A stretch of 64,000 nt of DNA from Rhodopseudomonas telluris (GCF_042432815.1 NZ_JBHLWM010000007.1:35248-99247), one strand, 5' to 3'. Positions 47,792-56,180 are shown, numbered from the stretch's first letter. The notes: generated by a model not told the origin, from the sequence alone. Made by a program: numbers and translations.

Positions 47792-48697
47792 ATGCCCGAT
47801 CTCGCCGACTTGTTTCCGGGCTTCGGCTCGGAGTGGATCAACACCTCGTCGGGCCGGATCTTCGCCCGCACCGGCGGCGACGGGCCGCCGCTGCTGCTGC
47901 TGCACGGCTTCTCCGAAACGCATGTGATGTGGCACCGGGTGGCGCCGGCGCTGGCGGAAAAGTTCAAGCTGATCATCGCCGATCTGCCCGGCTACGGCTG
48001 GTCCGACATGCCGGAGAGCGACGCCGAGCACACGCCCTACACCAAGCGGGCGATGGCCCGGCAACTGATCGAGGCGATGGAGCAGCTCGGCCATGTCCGG
48101 TTCGGGCTTGCCGGCCACGATCGCGGCGGCCGCGTCAGCTATCGGATGGCGCTGGATCAGCCGGGGCGGCTGACCAAGCTGGCGACGCTCGATATCCTGC
48201 CGACCTACGAATACTGGCAGCGCATGGACCGGCGCTACGCCCTCAAGGTGTATCACTGGAGCTTCCTGGCGCAGCCGGCGCCGCTGCCCGAGACGTTGAT
48301 CGCCGCCGCGCCCGACTTTTTTCTGAAGAACAAGCTGGCGAGCTGGGCAAAGAAGAAGGACCTATCCTGCTTCGATCCGCGCGCGCTCGAGCACTATCTC
48401 GCGCCGTTCCGCGATCCGATGCGGCTGCACGCGATGTGCGAAGACTACCGCGCCGGCGCCTTCGCCGACTTCGAGCACGACAAGGTGGATGTCGACGCGG
48501 GCAACAAGATCGACGTCCCGATGCTGGCGCTGTGGGGCGACACCGGCATCGCCCAATCGGCCGCGACGCCGCTCGATACATGGAAGAAGTGGGCCAAAGA
48601 CGTGCAGGGCCATGCCGTCGACTCCGGTCACTTCCTGACGGAGGAAGCACCAGAGCAGACCGCGGCGGCGTTGCTGAAGTTTTTCGCCGGGGCGTAG
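47792..48697 (+). CDS. Fluoroacetate dehalogenase (RPA1163-type alpha/beta hydrolase)
   Basis: A 301-residue alpha/beta hydrolase whose start (MPDLADLFPGFGSEWINTSS) and spacing match the R. palustris fluoroacetate dehalogenase as I recall it. Every active-site residue falls at the published number: nucleophile D110, R111 and R114 for the carboxylate, D134, H155, W156 and Y219 for the halide, and catalytic H280. The reaction is hydrolytic removal of halide from 2-haloacids, including fluoroacetate. Position 41-42 is Ser-Glu here where I recall Pro-Gln. No regulator or haloacid permease is adjacent, so it may be constitutive. It is flanked by repeats on both sides. Confidence 0.9.
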   Translation: MPDLADLFPGFGSEWINTSSGRIFARTGGDGPPLLLLHGFSETHVMWHRVAPALAEKFKLIIADLPGYGWSDMPESDAEHTPYTKRAMARQLIEAMEQLGHVRFGLAGHDRGGRVSYRMALDQPGRLTKLATLDILPTYEYWQRMDRRYALKVYHWSFLAQPAPLPETLIAAAPDFFLKNKLASWAKKKDLSCFDPRALEHYLAPFRDPMRLHAMCEDYRAGAFADFEHDKVDVDAGNKIDVPMLALWGDTGIAQSAATPLDTWKKWAKDVQGHAVDSGHFLTEEAPEQTAAALLKFFAGA

Positions 48698-48753
48698 GCC
48701 ACACTGTGAGCCGACTTTTTTCGGGCTCGATCGCGGCGTCACAACGCGCGATG

Positions 48754-48874
48754 CGTCATCCTGAGGTGCGAGCGCAGCGAGCCTCGAAGGATGGGCTACG
48801 AAGCCACTTCGGCGGCGGGCGTGACGCGCCATCCTTCGAGGCTCGCCGAAGACGGCGAGCCTCGAAGGATGACG
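48754..48874. repeat. Dispersed palindromic repeat, family D
   Basis: It begins CGTCATCCTGAGGTGCGAG and ends GCCTCGAAGGATGACG. Inside, AGCCTCGAAGGATGG faces CCATCCTTCGAGGCT, and a further GAGCCTCGAAGGATG arm follows, giving a long hairpin with a partial third arm. It lies between the convergent dehalogenase and tyrA genes. Confidence 0.88.
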
Positions 48875-48922
48875 CCCGTAATGTTGTCGCGAGCTAACCG
48901 AAAAGCCGTAGCTACGCGCGGG

Positions 48923-49864
48923 CTACTCCGCCTTCGCGCCGAGCTGCTTCGGGCGCCGTCCGAAGTCTGCGGCGGCTTCGTCCTGGCCGATCTGGACGAT
49001 GCCGCGGCGGATCGCGCGGGTGCGGGTGAAGTGCTCGAACAGCGCGTCGCCGTCGCCGCGGCGGATCGCGCGGGTCAGCTTCGACAAGTCTTCCTGGAAT
49101 TCGCCGAGCATTTCGAGCACCGCGTCCTTGTTGGTCAGAAACACGTCGCGCCACATCGTGGGATCGGACGCCGCGATGCGGGTGAAGTCGCGGAAGCCGC
49201 CGGCGGAGAATTTCAGTACTTCCGACTGCGTCACGCCTTCGAGCTCTTCGGCGGTCGAGACGATCGTGTAGGCGATCAGATGCGGCAGATGGCTGGTCAC
49301 CGCGAGCACCAGATCGTGGTGATCGGCGGTCATCACTTCGACATTGGCACCGAGCCCGCGCCAGAACGCGCCGAGCTTGTCGACCGCATCGGCATTGGCG
49401 CCTTCGGGCGGCGTCAGGATGCACCAGCGATTGACGAACAGTTCGGCGAAGCCGGAGTCCGGGCCGGAATTCTCGGTACCGGCGACCGGATGCGCGGGGA
49501 CGAAATGCACGCTCTCGGGCAAGTACGGCGCCATCGCCTTCAGCACCGCGCCCTTGACCGAGCCGACATCCGAGACGATCGCGCCCGGGGCCAGATGCGG
49601 TGCGATCTCCTGCGCGACCGGGCCGCAGGCGCCGACCGGAATGCACAGGATCACGAGATCGGCGCCGTCGACCGCCTCGGCATTGGTCTCGACCACGCGG
49701 TCGACGATACCGAGCTCCTGCACGCGGGCGCGGGTCTGCGGCGAGCGCGCGGTGGCGACGATTTCGCCGGCGAGGCCGAGCGCTTTCGCACCGCGCGCGA
49801 TCGAGCCGCCGATCAGGCCGAAGCCGATCAGCGCCAGCTTGCGAAACAGCGGCGCAGAACTCAT
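48923..49864 (-). CDS. tyrA: Prephenate/arogenate dehydrogenase
   Basis: A 313-residue NAD(P)-dependent enzyme of tyrosine synthesis. The Rossmann start LALIGFGLIGGSIARGAK, the VILCIPVGACGPV stretch, DVGSVKGAVLKAM and the substrate-site region HFVPAHPVAGTENSG are typical of the TyrA family. There is no ACT or chorismate mutase domain, and a separate chorismate mutase gene is in the same operon. It overlaps hisC by four bases. Cyclohexadienyl specificity (both prephenate and arogenate) is possible. Confidence 0.93.
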   Translation of the reverse strand: MSSAPLFRKLALIGFGLIGGSIARGAKALGLAGEIVATARSPQTRARVQELGIVDRVVETNAEAVDGADLVILCIPVGACGPVAQEIAPHLAPGAIVSDVGSVKGAVLKAMAPYLPESVHFVPAHPVAGTENSGPDSGFAELFVNRWCILTPPEGANADAVDKLGAFWRGLGANVEVMTADHHDLVLAVTSHLPHLIAYTIVSTAEELEGVTQSEVLKFSAGGFRDFTRIAASDPTMWRDVFLTNKDAVLEMLGEFQEDLSKLTRAIRRGDGDALFEHFTRTRAIRRGIVQIGQDEAAADFGRRPKQLGAKAE

Positions 49865-50958
49865 GGCTTGCCCATGAATTCGCGCAGCGCTTCGATCACC
49901 AGCTCGTTGGCCTCGTCAGTGCCGATCGTCATCCGCAGCGCGTGCGGGAGTTTGTAGTTGTTCAGCGCGCGCAGCACGAGGCCGCGCTTGGTCAGGAACG
50001 CGTCGGCCTCGGCCGCGGTCTTGCCCGGCGTGGTCGGGAAATGCATCAGCACGAAGTTGCAGACGCTCGGCGTCACGGTCAGGCCGAGCGCGGTGAACTC
50101 CTCGGTCAGCCGGTCGCGCCACTTCTCGGTGTGGATGCGCGACATGTCGACATGCGCGGTGTCCTGGATCGCCGCGACGGCGGCGAGCTGCGACGGGATC
50201 GAGGTGTTGAACGGACCGCGGATGCGGTTGACCGCGTCGACGATGTTCTCCGGGCCGAACATCCAGCCGATGCGCAGCGCCGCGAGCCCGTGCACCTTGG
50301 AGAAGGTGTGGGTCAGCACGGTGTTGTCGGTGGTCGAGACCAGCTCGATGCCGATCTCGTAGTCGTTCTTCGAGACGTAGTCCGCATAGGCGGCGTCGAG
50401 CACCAGCACGACATGCGACGGCAGGCCCGCGCGCAGCCGCTTGACCTCGTCGAACGGGATGTAGGTGCCGGTCGGATTGTTCGGGTTGGCGAGCCAGACC
50501 AGCTTGGTGCGCGGCGACACCTTGGCGAGGATGGCGTCGACGTCGCAGGTCAGGTCCTTCTCCTCGGCGACCACGTTGGTGGCGCCGTTCGCCAGCGTGG
50601 CGATCGGATAGACCAGGAAGCCGTGCTGCGACGAGATCGCCTCGTCGCCCGGGCCCAGATAGGTGTGAGCCAGCAAATTGAGGATCTCGTCCGAGCCGGC
50701 GCCGCAGATGATGCGGTCGGGGTCGAGGCCGTAGGCCTTGCCGATCGCTTCGCGCAGGATCCGCGAGGTGCCTTCCGGATAGTCCTCGAGATGGTCCGCC
50801 GCGCTCTTGAAGGCCGCGATCGCGTGCGGCGAGGGGCCGAACGGCGTTTCGTTGGCCGAGAGCTTGAACACCTTGCGGCCGGCTTCGGGCACCGGGCTCT
50901 TGCCGGGGGTGTAGGGCGCAATATCGAGGATGCCGGGTTTCGGCACGGGACGGGACAT
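49861..50958 (-). CDS. hisC: Histidinol-phosphate aminotransferase HisC
   Basis: A 365-residue class I/II PLP aminotransferase. FKLSANETPFGPSP, ICGAGSDEILNLLAHTYL, VWLANPNNPTGTY and the PLP lysine in HTFSKVHGLAALRIGW identify HisC. Between chorismate mutase and tyrA, and away from hisG, it may double as the aromatic aminotransferase that acts on prephenate or 4-hydroxyphenylpyruvate. The ATG at 50958 (GGAG six bases upstream) is preferred to a TTG two codons earlier. Confidence 0.93.
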   Translation of the reverse strand: MSRPVPKPGILDIAPYTPGKSPVPEAGRKVFKLSANETPFGPSPHAIAAFKSAADHLEDYPEGTSRILREAIGKAYGLDPDRIICGAGSDEILNLLAHTYLGPGDEAISSQHGFLVYPIATLANGATNVVAEEKDLTCDVDAILAKVSPRTKLVWLANPNNPTGTYIPFDEVKRLRAGLPSHVVLVLDAAYADYVSKNDYEIGIELVSTTDNTVLTHTFSKVHGLAALRIGWMFGPENIVDAVNRIRGPFNTSIPSQLAAVAAIQDTAHVDMSRIHTEKWRDRLTEEFTALGLTVTPSVCNFVLMHFPTTPGKTAAEADAFLTKRGLVLRALNNYKLPHALRMTIGTDEANELVIEALREFMGKP

Positions 50959-50997
50959 CGTCAACTCCGGATGGTCGGGCGGCCTGAAACCGGCCCC

Positions 50998-51846
50998 TCA
51001 GGGTGTCGGCTTGCCGCTCGGGGGCACCGTATAGCGCCTCGCGTGGCTGCCGACGAGAGCCGACGAACGGAGGGAGGCCCCCGCTGCGATCAGGGCAGCC
51101 TTGATCTGATCGAGGCTGCAGGGTGCCGAAATCGACGCCAGCAGCGCCGCTCCGTCGAAAGCGGTATCGGGGACTGCCACCACCTCGGCCAGCGGCGAAA
51201 TCGCGCGGGCGATCTCGGCGTTCCAGCCCGATACCCGGATGCTCCAGGTCTCGACCTCGGTGACCATGGCGCTGTCGGCGACCCGTGACACCACGAAGAC
51301 CGGCAGCGCCGCCGGGTGGTCGGCACGCTCGATGAACGGCAGCCGGGCGATGATCTTGGGGACGCCGGCGGCTTCCAGCGCCAGCCACCACGGCGTGGCG
51401 CCCGACGTCGCCGACACCAGCGCCAGATCTCCCTTGGACCGGGCCACCGCCTCGACCGCCGCCGAGGCCGAGAAATGCGGCACGTAGGGCACCGTGAAGC
51501 CGAAATGGAAGCGGGCGGAATCGCGCATCGCCGACTCGCCGAGCGACTGGTCGACATGCACCGAGAACGGCGCCTGCACATAGGTGAAGGTGGCGATGAT
51601 CACCCGCCAGATGCTCTCGACGGTGTCGAGCGGCAAAATGCCCTTATGGCGCTCGACCAGCCGCCGCATCATGTCGGCCTCGCGCGCCGGCCGGAATGCC
51701 GAGCCGACCTCCTGGGTCTGCTTCACCGCGATCAGCCGGTCGATGATCTCGCCGCGCTGCATCAGCAGCTGGTGCACTTGCGCGTCGATGCTGTCGATCT
51801 CCTGGCGGAGCTCGTTGAGCGACGGCGGCGAGGGCGGCTTGGTCAT
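50998..51846 (-). CDS. Chorismate mutase (AroQ type) with extra C-terminal domain
   Basis: A 282-residue protein. Residues 8-90 form an AroQ-type chorismate mutase (LRQEIDSIDAQVHQLLMQRGEIIDRLIAVKQ, then FRPAREADMMRRLVERH), converting chorismate to prephenate. The remaining 190 residues look like a periplasmic-binding-type or degenerate prephenate-dehydratase-like fold (GDLALVSATSGATPWW, PVFVVSR) but lack the familiar YLGPEGTFS start and an ACT domain. It heads the operon with hisC and tyrA. Whether it also makes phenylpyruvate is unclear. Confidence 0.85.
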   Translation of the reverse strand: MTKPPSPPSLNELRQEIDSIDAQVHQLLMQRGEIIDRLIAVKQTQEVGSAFRPAREADMMRRLVERHKGILPLDTVESIWRVIIATFTYVQAPFSVHVDQSLGESAMRDSARFHFGFTVPYVPHFSASAAVEAVARSKGDLALVSATSGATPWWLALEAAGVPKIIARLPFIERADHPAALPVFVVSRVADSAMVTEVETWSIRVSGWNAEIARAISPLAEVVAVPDTAFDGAALLASISAPCSLDQIKAALIAAGASLRSSALVGSHARRYTVPPSGKPTP

Positions 51847-51967
51847 TGCGAAGAACCTTCAGGCGGATGGGGCAGTGCGACCATCTGCTTAGGAAACCAG
51901 ACGATTGAAGGCAAAGGAATTTGGCTGTCGGGAATATGGCTTCCGGCAGGGCGCCGGCCGCGAGGAT

Positions 51968-52111
51968 CACCCTCCCCTGGAGGGGGAGGGTCGCTCGCGC
52001 AGCGAGCGGGGTGGGGTGGCGAAGAGTTCATCTACCGTGCCCGCGGCTCACCCCACCCCGTCGTGCCTCGCTTCGCGAGGCCCGCCGACCCTCCCCCTCC
52101 AGGGGAGGGTG
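51968..52111. repeat. Palindromic repeat, family E (CACCCTCCCCTGGAGG type)
   Basis: CACCCTCCCCTGGAGGGG at the left end faces CCCCTCCAGGGGAGGGTG at the right. Inside, GGGGTGGGGTG (about 52008) faces CACCCCACCCC (about 52050), and CTCGCGCAGCGAG and CTCGCTTCGCGAG are small internal hairpins, so about 144 bases fold into a cruciform-like structure. It lies between the divergent chorismate mutase and metX genes, just before the riboswitch. Confidence 0.9.
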
Positions 52112-52173
52112 AAGAGGCGGTCGCAGGGCCGAATATTGACGGCTTCCCGCTTTGTGACTATCGTCCGCCCGTC

Positions 52174-52235
52174 CCGTGGTCATTTGAGCCGGCCGGCTTG
52201 CAGCCACGTTAAACAATTCGCTAAACAGGCCGGGG
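52174..52235 (+). promoter_or_regulatory. SAM-II riboswitch aptamer
   Basis: The sequence fits the SAM-II (metA/metX) motif of alphaproteobacteria. CGTGG at 52175-52179 pairs with CCACG at 52203-52207 (P1); TCATTTGAGCC follows the 5' strand. CCGGCC at 52189-52194 forms the pseudoknot with GGCCGG at 52228-52233; the A-rich joining part GTTAAACAATTCGCTAAACA lies between. It binds S-adenosylmethionine and should turn the downstream methionine genes off when SAM is plentiful. Confidence 0.93.
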
Positions 52236-52245
52236 ACATTGTGAT

Positions 52246-52279
52246 CCCGGCCGAACCCATGTTCAGGCCGGGTTTTTTA
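52246..52279 (+). terminator. Attenuator terminator between SAM-II and metX
   Basis: CCCGGCC at 52246-52252 pairs with GGCCGGG at 52266-52272 and a T-run (TTTTTTAT) follows, a rho-independent terminator about 67 bases before metX. The 5' arm can instead pair with GGCCGGG at 52228-52234, the 3' pseudoknot strand of the riboswitch, so the two structures exclude each other. Confidence 0.85.
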
Positions 52280-52345
52280 TTGACCCTGCCGTGACTATCT
52301 GAGGCCGACCGGGAAGGTGTCCGGAACGAGGTCGTTGGTAGGCGT

Positions 52346-53536
52346 ATGATGAATGTTCATTCGAAAGGGCAGGTCGCCGGCGAGCGCGCCCATGAGGCCG
52401 ACCATCCGAGTTCGCTGGTGGCCCATTTCGGTCCCGATCAGCCGCTGCGGCTCGATTGCGGCGTCGACCTCGCGCCGTTCCAGATCGCCTACCAGACCTA
52501 CGGCACGCTGAACGCCGACAAGAGCAACGCCATCCTGGTCTGCCACGCGCTGACGATGGATCAGCACCTCGCCAATGTGCACCCGATCACCGGCAAGCCC
52601 GGCGGCTGGCTGACGCTGGTCGGCCCCGGCAAGCCGATCGATACCGAGCGCTACTTCGTGATCTGCTCCAACGTGATCGGCAGCTGTATGGGCTCGACCG
52701 GCCCGGCCTCGACCAATCCGGCCACCGGACGGCTGTGGGGGCTGGATTTTCCGGTGATCACCATCCCCGACATGGTGCGGGCGCAGGCGATGCTGATCGA
52801 CCGGCTCGGCATCGACAAATTGTTCAGCGTGGTCGGCGGCTCGATGGGCGGCATGCAGGTGCTGCAATGGACCGTGGCCTATCCGGACCGGGTGTTCTCG
52901 GCGATGCCGATCGCCTGCGCGACCCGGCACTCGGCGCAGAACATCGCTTTCCACGAGCTCGGCCGTCAGGCCGTGATGGCCGATCCGGACTGGGCGCACG
53001 GCCGTTACTTCGAGAACGGCCTGCATCCGCATCGCGGCCTCGCGGTGGCGCGGATGGCGGCGCATATTACTTACTTGTCCGACGCCGCGCTGCATCGCAA
53101 GTTCGGCCGGCGGATGCAGGATCGCGAACTGCCCACCTTCTCGTTCGACGCCGACTTCCAGGTCGAGAGCTACCTGCGCTACCAGGGCTCGTCCTTCGTC
53201 GAGCGCTTCGATGCCAACTCCTATCTGTATCTGACCCGGGCGATGGATTACTTCGATATTGCGGCCGATCACGACGGCGTTCTGGCCGCGGCGTTTCGTG
53301 GCACGCAGACCCGGTTCTGCGTGGTGTCGTTCACCTCCGACTGGCTGTTTCCGACGGCGGAGTCGCGCGCCATCGTGCACGCGCTGAATGCCGGCGGCGC
53401 GCGGGTGTCGTTCGCCGAGATCGAAACCGACAAGGGCCACGACGCCTTCCTGCTCGACGAGCCGGAGTTCATCGACATCGCCCACGCCTTCCTGCAATCG
53501 GCCGCCACCGCGCGCGGGCTCGGCCGGGGACACTGA
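52346..53536 (+). CDS. metX: Homoserine O-acetyltransferase (or succinyltransferase) MetX
   Basis: A 396-residue alpha/beta-hydrolase-fold acyltransferase that activates homoserine for methionine synthesis. The catalytic triad reads S166 (VVGGSMGGMQ), D332 (FTSDWLFP) and H365 (DKGHDAFLLDE). LTMDQHLANVHP and CSNVIGSCMGSTGP are family stretches. Acyl specificity (acetyl or succinyl) cannot be settled by eye. It is controlled by the SAM-II riboswitch and attenuator ahead of it and is followed after one base by metW. Confidence 0.96.
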   Translation: MMNVHSKGQVAGERAHEADHPSSLVAHFGPDQPLRLDCGVDLAPFQIAYQTYGTLNADKSNAILVCHALTMDQHLANVHPITGKPGGWLTLVGPGKPIDTERYFVICSNVIGSCMGSTGPASTNPATGRLWGLDFPVITIPDMVRAQAMLIDRLGIDKLFSVVGGSMGGMQVLQWTVAYPDRVFSAMPIACATRHSAQNIAFHELGRQAVMADPDWAHGRYFENGLHPHRGLAVARMAAHITYLSDAALHRKFGRRMQDRELPTFSFDADFQVESYLRYQGSSFVERFDANSYLYLTRAMDYFDIAADHDGVLAAAFRGTQTRFCVVSFTSDWLFPTAESRAIVHALNAGGARVSFAEIETDKGHDAFLLDEPEFIDIAHAFLQSAATARGLGRGH

Positions 53537-53537
53537 G

Positions 53538-54233
53538 ATGACGGTGCAGGAGAATTTGCCGCTGGGCGCGCCCGAGCGGCCGATGCTGCGGGTGCATCGC
53601 GCCGACCATCTGCTGGTCGCCGACATGGTGGAGTCCGGCTCCAAGGTGCTCGACGTCGGCTGCGGCGAAGGCGATCTGATGCAGCTCCTCGAATCCCGCG
53701 GCGTCGATTGCCGCGGCATCGAGCTGTCGCGCGAGGGCGTCAACCGCTGCGTCGCGCGCGGACTCGCGGTGGTGCAGGGCGACGCCGACACCGACCTCGA
53801 CAACTACGTGGACGATGCGTTCGACTACGTGATCCTGTCGCAGACGCTGCAAGCGACGCGGCAGCCGCGCGTCGTGCTGGAAAATCTGCTGCGGATCGGC
53901 CGGCGCGCGATCGTGTCGTTTCCGAATTTCGGCTACATCAACATGCGGCTGCAGCTGTTGATCAACGGTCAGATGCCGCGCACCGAGAATCTGCCGGCGA
54001 CCTGGTACGACACGCCGAACATCCACTTCTGCACCATCAAGGATTTCGTCGTGCTGTGCGACGAGATCAACGTCAAGATGGAGCGCGCGGTGGCGCTCGA
54101 TCGCTACGGCCGGCCGCTGCGTCTCAACGCGCCGTGGTGGTTCTGGAATATGTTCGGCGAGCAGGGTGTTTTCCTGCTCAGTCGCGCGCAGAAGAAGCCT
54201 CCGGCCTCACCGGCCGATTACATCGCGCCGTAA
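53538..54233 (+). CDS. metW: Methionine biosynthesis protein MetW
   Basis: A 231-residue class I methyltransferase-like protein with the SAM-binding motif VLDVGCGEGDL near residue 38 and the MetW-typical SQTLQATRQP and SFPNFGYINMRLQLL. MetW works with MetX in methionine synthesis in many proteobacteria; its exact reaction is not settled. Its start lies one base after the metX stop, so both are under SAM-II control. Confidence 0.94.
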   Translation: MTVQENLPLGAPERPMLRVHRADHLLVADMVESGSKVLDVGCGEGDLMQLLESRGVDCRGIELSREGVNRCVARGLAVVQGDADTDLDNYVDDAFDYVILSQTLQATRQPRVVLENLLRIGRRAIVSFPNFGYINMRLQLLINGQMPRTENLPATWYDTPNIHFCTIKDFVVLCDEINVKMERAVALDRYGRPLRLNAPWWFWNMFGEQGVFLLSRAQKKPPASPADYIAP

Positions 54234-54495
54234 ACTGATTATTTCGCCATGCGGCATCGGCGGCTTGTGTGATGCATGTAACGAGTTTCCTGTGTGATAT
54301 GCGTCTCATTAACTAATTAACGACCGTCAATTCATCAGGCGAAATTTCGGCAGGTTCCGCTGCCACGAAATAATCTTCTTATCACCGCGGAATCTGTCAC
54401 CCGTTGCCGCACCGGCCATTCTCTCGCCATCGCTGCTCTGTTTACCGCTCCCGCCGGTTCTCACCGACCGGCGTGTCGATGGAGAGAGAGTCTGA

Positions 54496-55263
54496 ATGGT
54501 TGAGTTTCTTGCGTTTCGTGCGGGTCGCGTTCTGGCGCTGATTTTGGGTGTTGCGGCGATCACCGCTCTGGTGAGTCCGGCATCCGCGCGGCCGTCGCAC
54601 CGTCATCACGGCTATGCTGCGCATCACGGTGACTACACGTCACATCGCGGTTACCGTCATCACCGCTACACCAAGCGTAGCCGCGGCTGGCGTCACGCGA
54701 ATGCTGCAGTCCCGCAGGGCTTCGCCGATCAGCAGCAATTCGGTTTCCAGGCTTATCAGCAGCCGCAGGGCTTCGAGTCCGCGGCCTATGCCGACCCCAA
54801 CGCGATGAGCGCGCCTCGGATGATGAAGCAGCGCGCGCAGCGTCGCGCGGCGCGGCAGGCTCCGGATGTGCAGCAGGCGCAGTGGCAGAATTGGAATGGC
54901 GGCGGTGGTGGCGGCTCGAGCCTCGTCGCCGAGGCGCGCCGCTACATCGGCGGCAACCCCACCGGCCGCAGCCGGCTGTGGTGCGCGCGGTTCATGAACA
55001 TGGTGCTGGAGCGTTCGGGCCATCGCGGCACCGGCTCCGACATGGCGAGCTCGTTCGCCCGCTACGGCCAGCGCATCTCCGGCCCGCAGGTCGGCGCGAT
55101 CGCGGTGATGTCGCGCGGCAAGCGCGGCGGCCATGTCGGCATCGTCAGCGGCATCGATCCGAATGGCAATCCGATCGTCGTCTCCGGCAACCACAGCCGC
55201 CGGGTCGCCGAGTCGGTTTATTCGCGCAGCCGCATCTACGCTTATGTGATGCCGTCGAGCTGA
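54496..55263 (+). CDS. Secreted TIGR02594-like (NlpC/P60/CHAP-type fold) protein
   Basis: A 255-residue protein with a signal peptide or N-terminal anchor (residues 10-34), a His/Tyr/Arg-rich low-complexity part (RPSHRHHGYAAHHGDY, YRHHRY) and a Gln-rich stretch. From about residue 140 comes a compact domain with LWCARFMN (candidate catalytic Cys) and RGGHVGIVSG (candidate His), the pattern of the TIGR02594 family and related cell-wall peptidases. A wall-hydrolase role is plausible but the enzyme activity is unproven. It stands alone and is followed by a family A repeat 11 bases after its stop. Confidence 0.78.
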   Translation: MVEFLAFRAGRVLALILGVAAITALVSPASARPSHRHHGYAAHHGDYTSHRGYRHHRYTKRSRGWRHANAAVPQGFADQQQFGFQAYQQPQGFESAAYADPNAMSAPRMMKQRAQRRAARQAPDVQQAQWQNWNGGGGGGSSLVAEARRYIGGNPTGRSRLWCARFMNMVLERSGHRGTGSDMASSFARYGQRISGPQVGAIAVMSRGKRGGHVGIVSGIDPNGNPIVVSGNHSRRVAESVYSRSRIYAYVMPSS

Positions 55264-55274
55264 AATACTTCATC

Positions 55275-55390
55275 CGTCATTGCGAGCGAAGCGAAGCAAT
55301 CCAGCACCGTGCACTGCGTTGGATTGCTTCGTCGCGGAGCCTGTACTCGGACGGCGCGACGCGCCGGTCCGGGTGCTCCTCGCAATGACG
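55275..55390. repeat. Dispersed palindromic repeat, family A (copy 4, long form)
   Basis: It begins CGTCATTGCGAGCGAAGCG and ends CTCCTCGCAATGACG, with AGCAATCCAG and TTGGATTGCTTCG arms and an extra GC-rich segment before the final arm, as in copy 3. It lies between convergent genes. Confidence 0.9.
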
Positions 55391-55400
55391 GGCGGGTCTG

Positions 55401-56180
55401 CTACAGCAGCTTCGCCTGCTCCACCCGCACCGCGTCGCCCTGCGCGAGGTCGCCGGCTTCGATCACCTCGGCATAGACGCCGCAATCGGCGTGGCCAAGG
55501 TTCTGCTGCAGCGTTTCGGGGATCGACATGTCGCGCGCCGCAGTCTGCGGGTCGACGTTGGTGGCGGCGCAGCGGACGATGCGCTTGACCACCTTGAGGC
55601 GGGCACTGCCGATCGCCAGCGTCTGGTCCATCAGGTCGAACTCGCCCCAGGCCGGCCAGCCGGTGACGTAAAGGTTGGCGCGAAACCGCAGCGGATCGAC
55701 CGGGCGGCCGATCATCGTCTCCAGCGCCGTCACGCTCGCCAGGTTGATGATCGACACCACCTTGCGGGCGACGTCCGAGAAACTGTGGCCGCGGCCTTCC
55801 AGCACCCTGGGCGGGCCGCGCAGTTCGTCGGCGAACTCGGCGGCGAAGAAACGCTCGATCGCGGCGCGGCCGTCGGCGGTGGCCAGGTTGCCCCGCACCA
55901 ATTCGGCGCCGTCCCGGGCGATCGTCAGCTCGTGGCTGCTGTCCTCATAGCGGGTGCGCAGCGCGGCCAGCCGCTCGTTGCGCATCAGCATCAGGAAGCG
56001 AATCTTGGGGAAGTATTTCGGTTCCGCCGGATCGAAGCCGATCGGGCCGTTCTCGATGGCGAAGGCTCGGTCACCCGGGAGGGTCTGGCCGACCGTCAGG
56101 GCGACATGAGGCAAGGGCTCCGGCGACAGGCCTTTGACCGGGTAGCGATAGATGGCGGAAACCGCTGCTGGCATCGACAT
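55401..56180 (-). CDS. MOSC domain protein (YcbX-like)
   Basis: A 259-residue protein with an N-terminal MOSC_N domain (VSAIYRYPVKGLSPEPL, GDRAFAIENG) and a C-terminal MOSC domain with KRIVRCAATNVDP, where the Cys would bind molybdenum cofactor. Relatives such as YcbX and mARC reduce N-hydroxylated compounds. The ATG at 56180 is chosen, with a second two codons on. It lacks the ferredoxin domain of YcbX, so an external electron donor would be needed. Confidence 0.88.
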   Translation of the reverse strand: MSMPAAVSAIYRYPVKGLSPEPLPHVALTVGQTLPGDRAFAIENGPIGFDPAEPKYFPKIRFLMLMRNERLAALRTRYEDSSHELTIARDGAELVRGNLATADGRAAIERFFAAEFADELRGPPRVLEGRGHSFSDVARKVVSIINLASVTALETMIGRPVDPLRFRANLYVTGWPAWGEFDLMDQTLAIGSARLKVVKRIVRCAATNVDPQTAARDMSIPETLQQNLGHADCGVYAEVIEAGDLAQGDAVRVEQAKLL

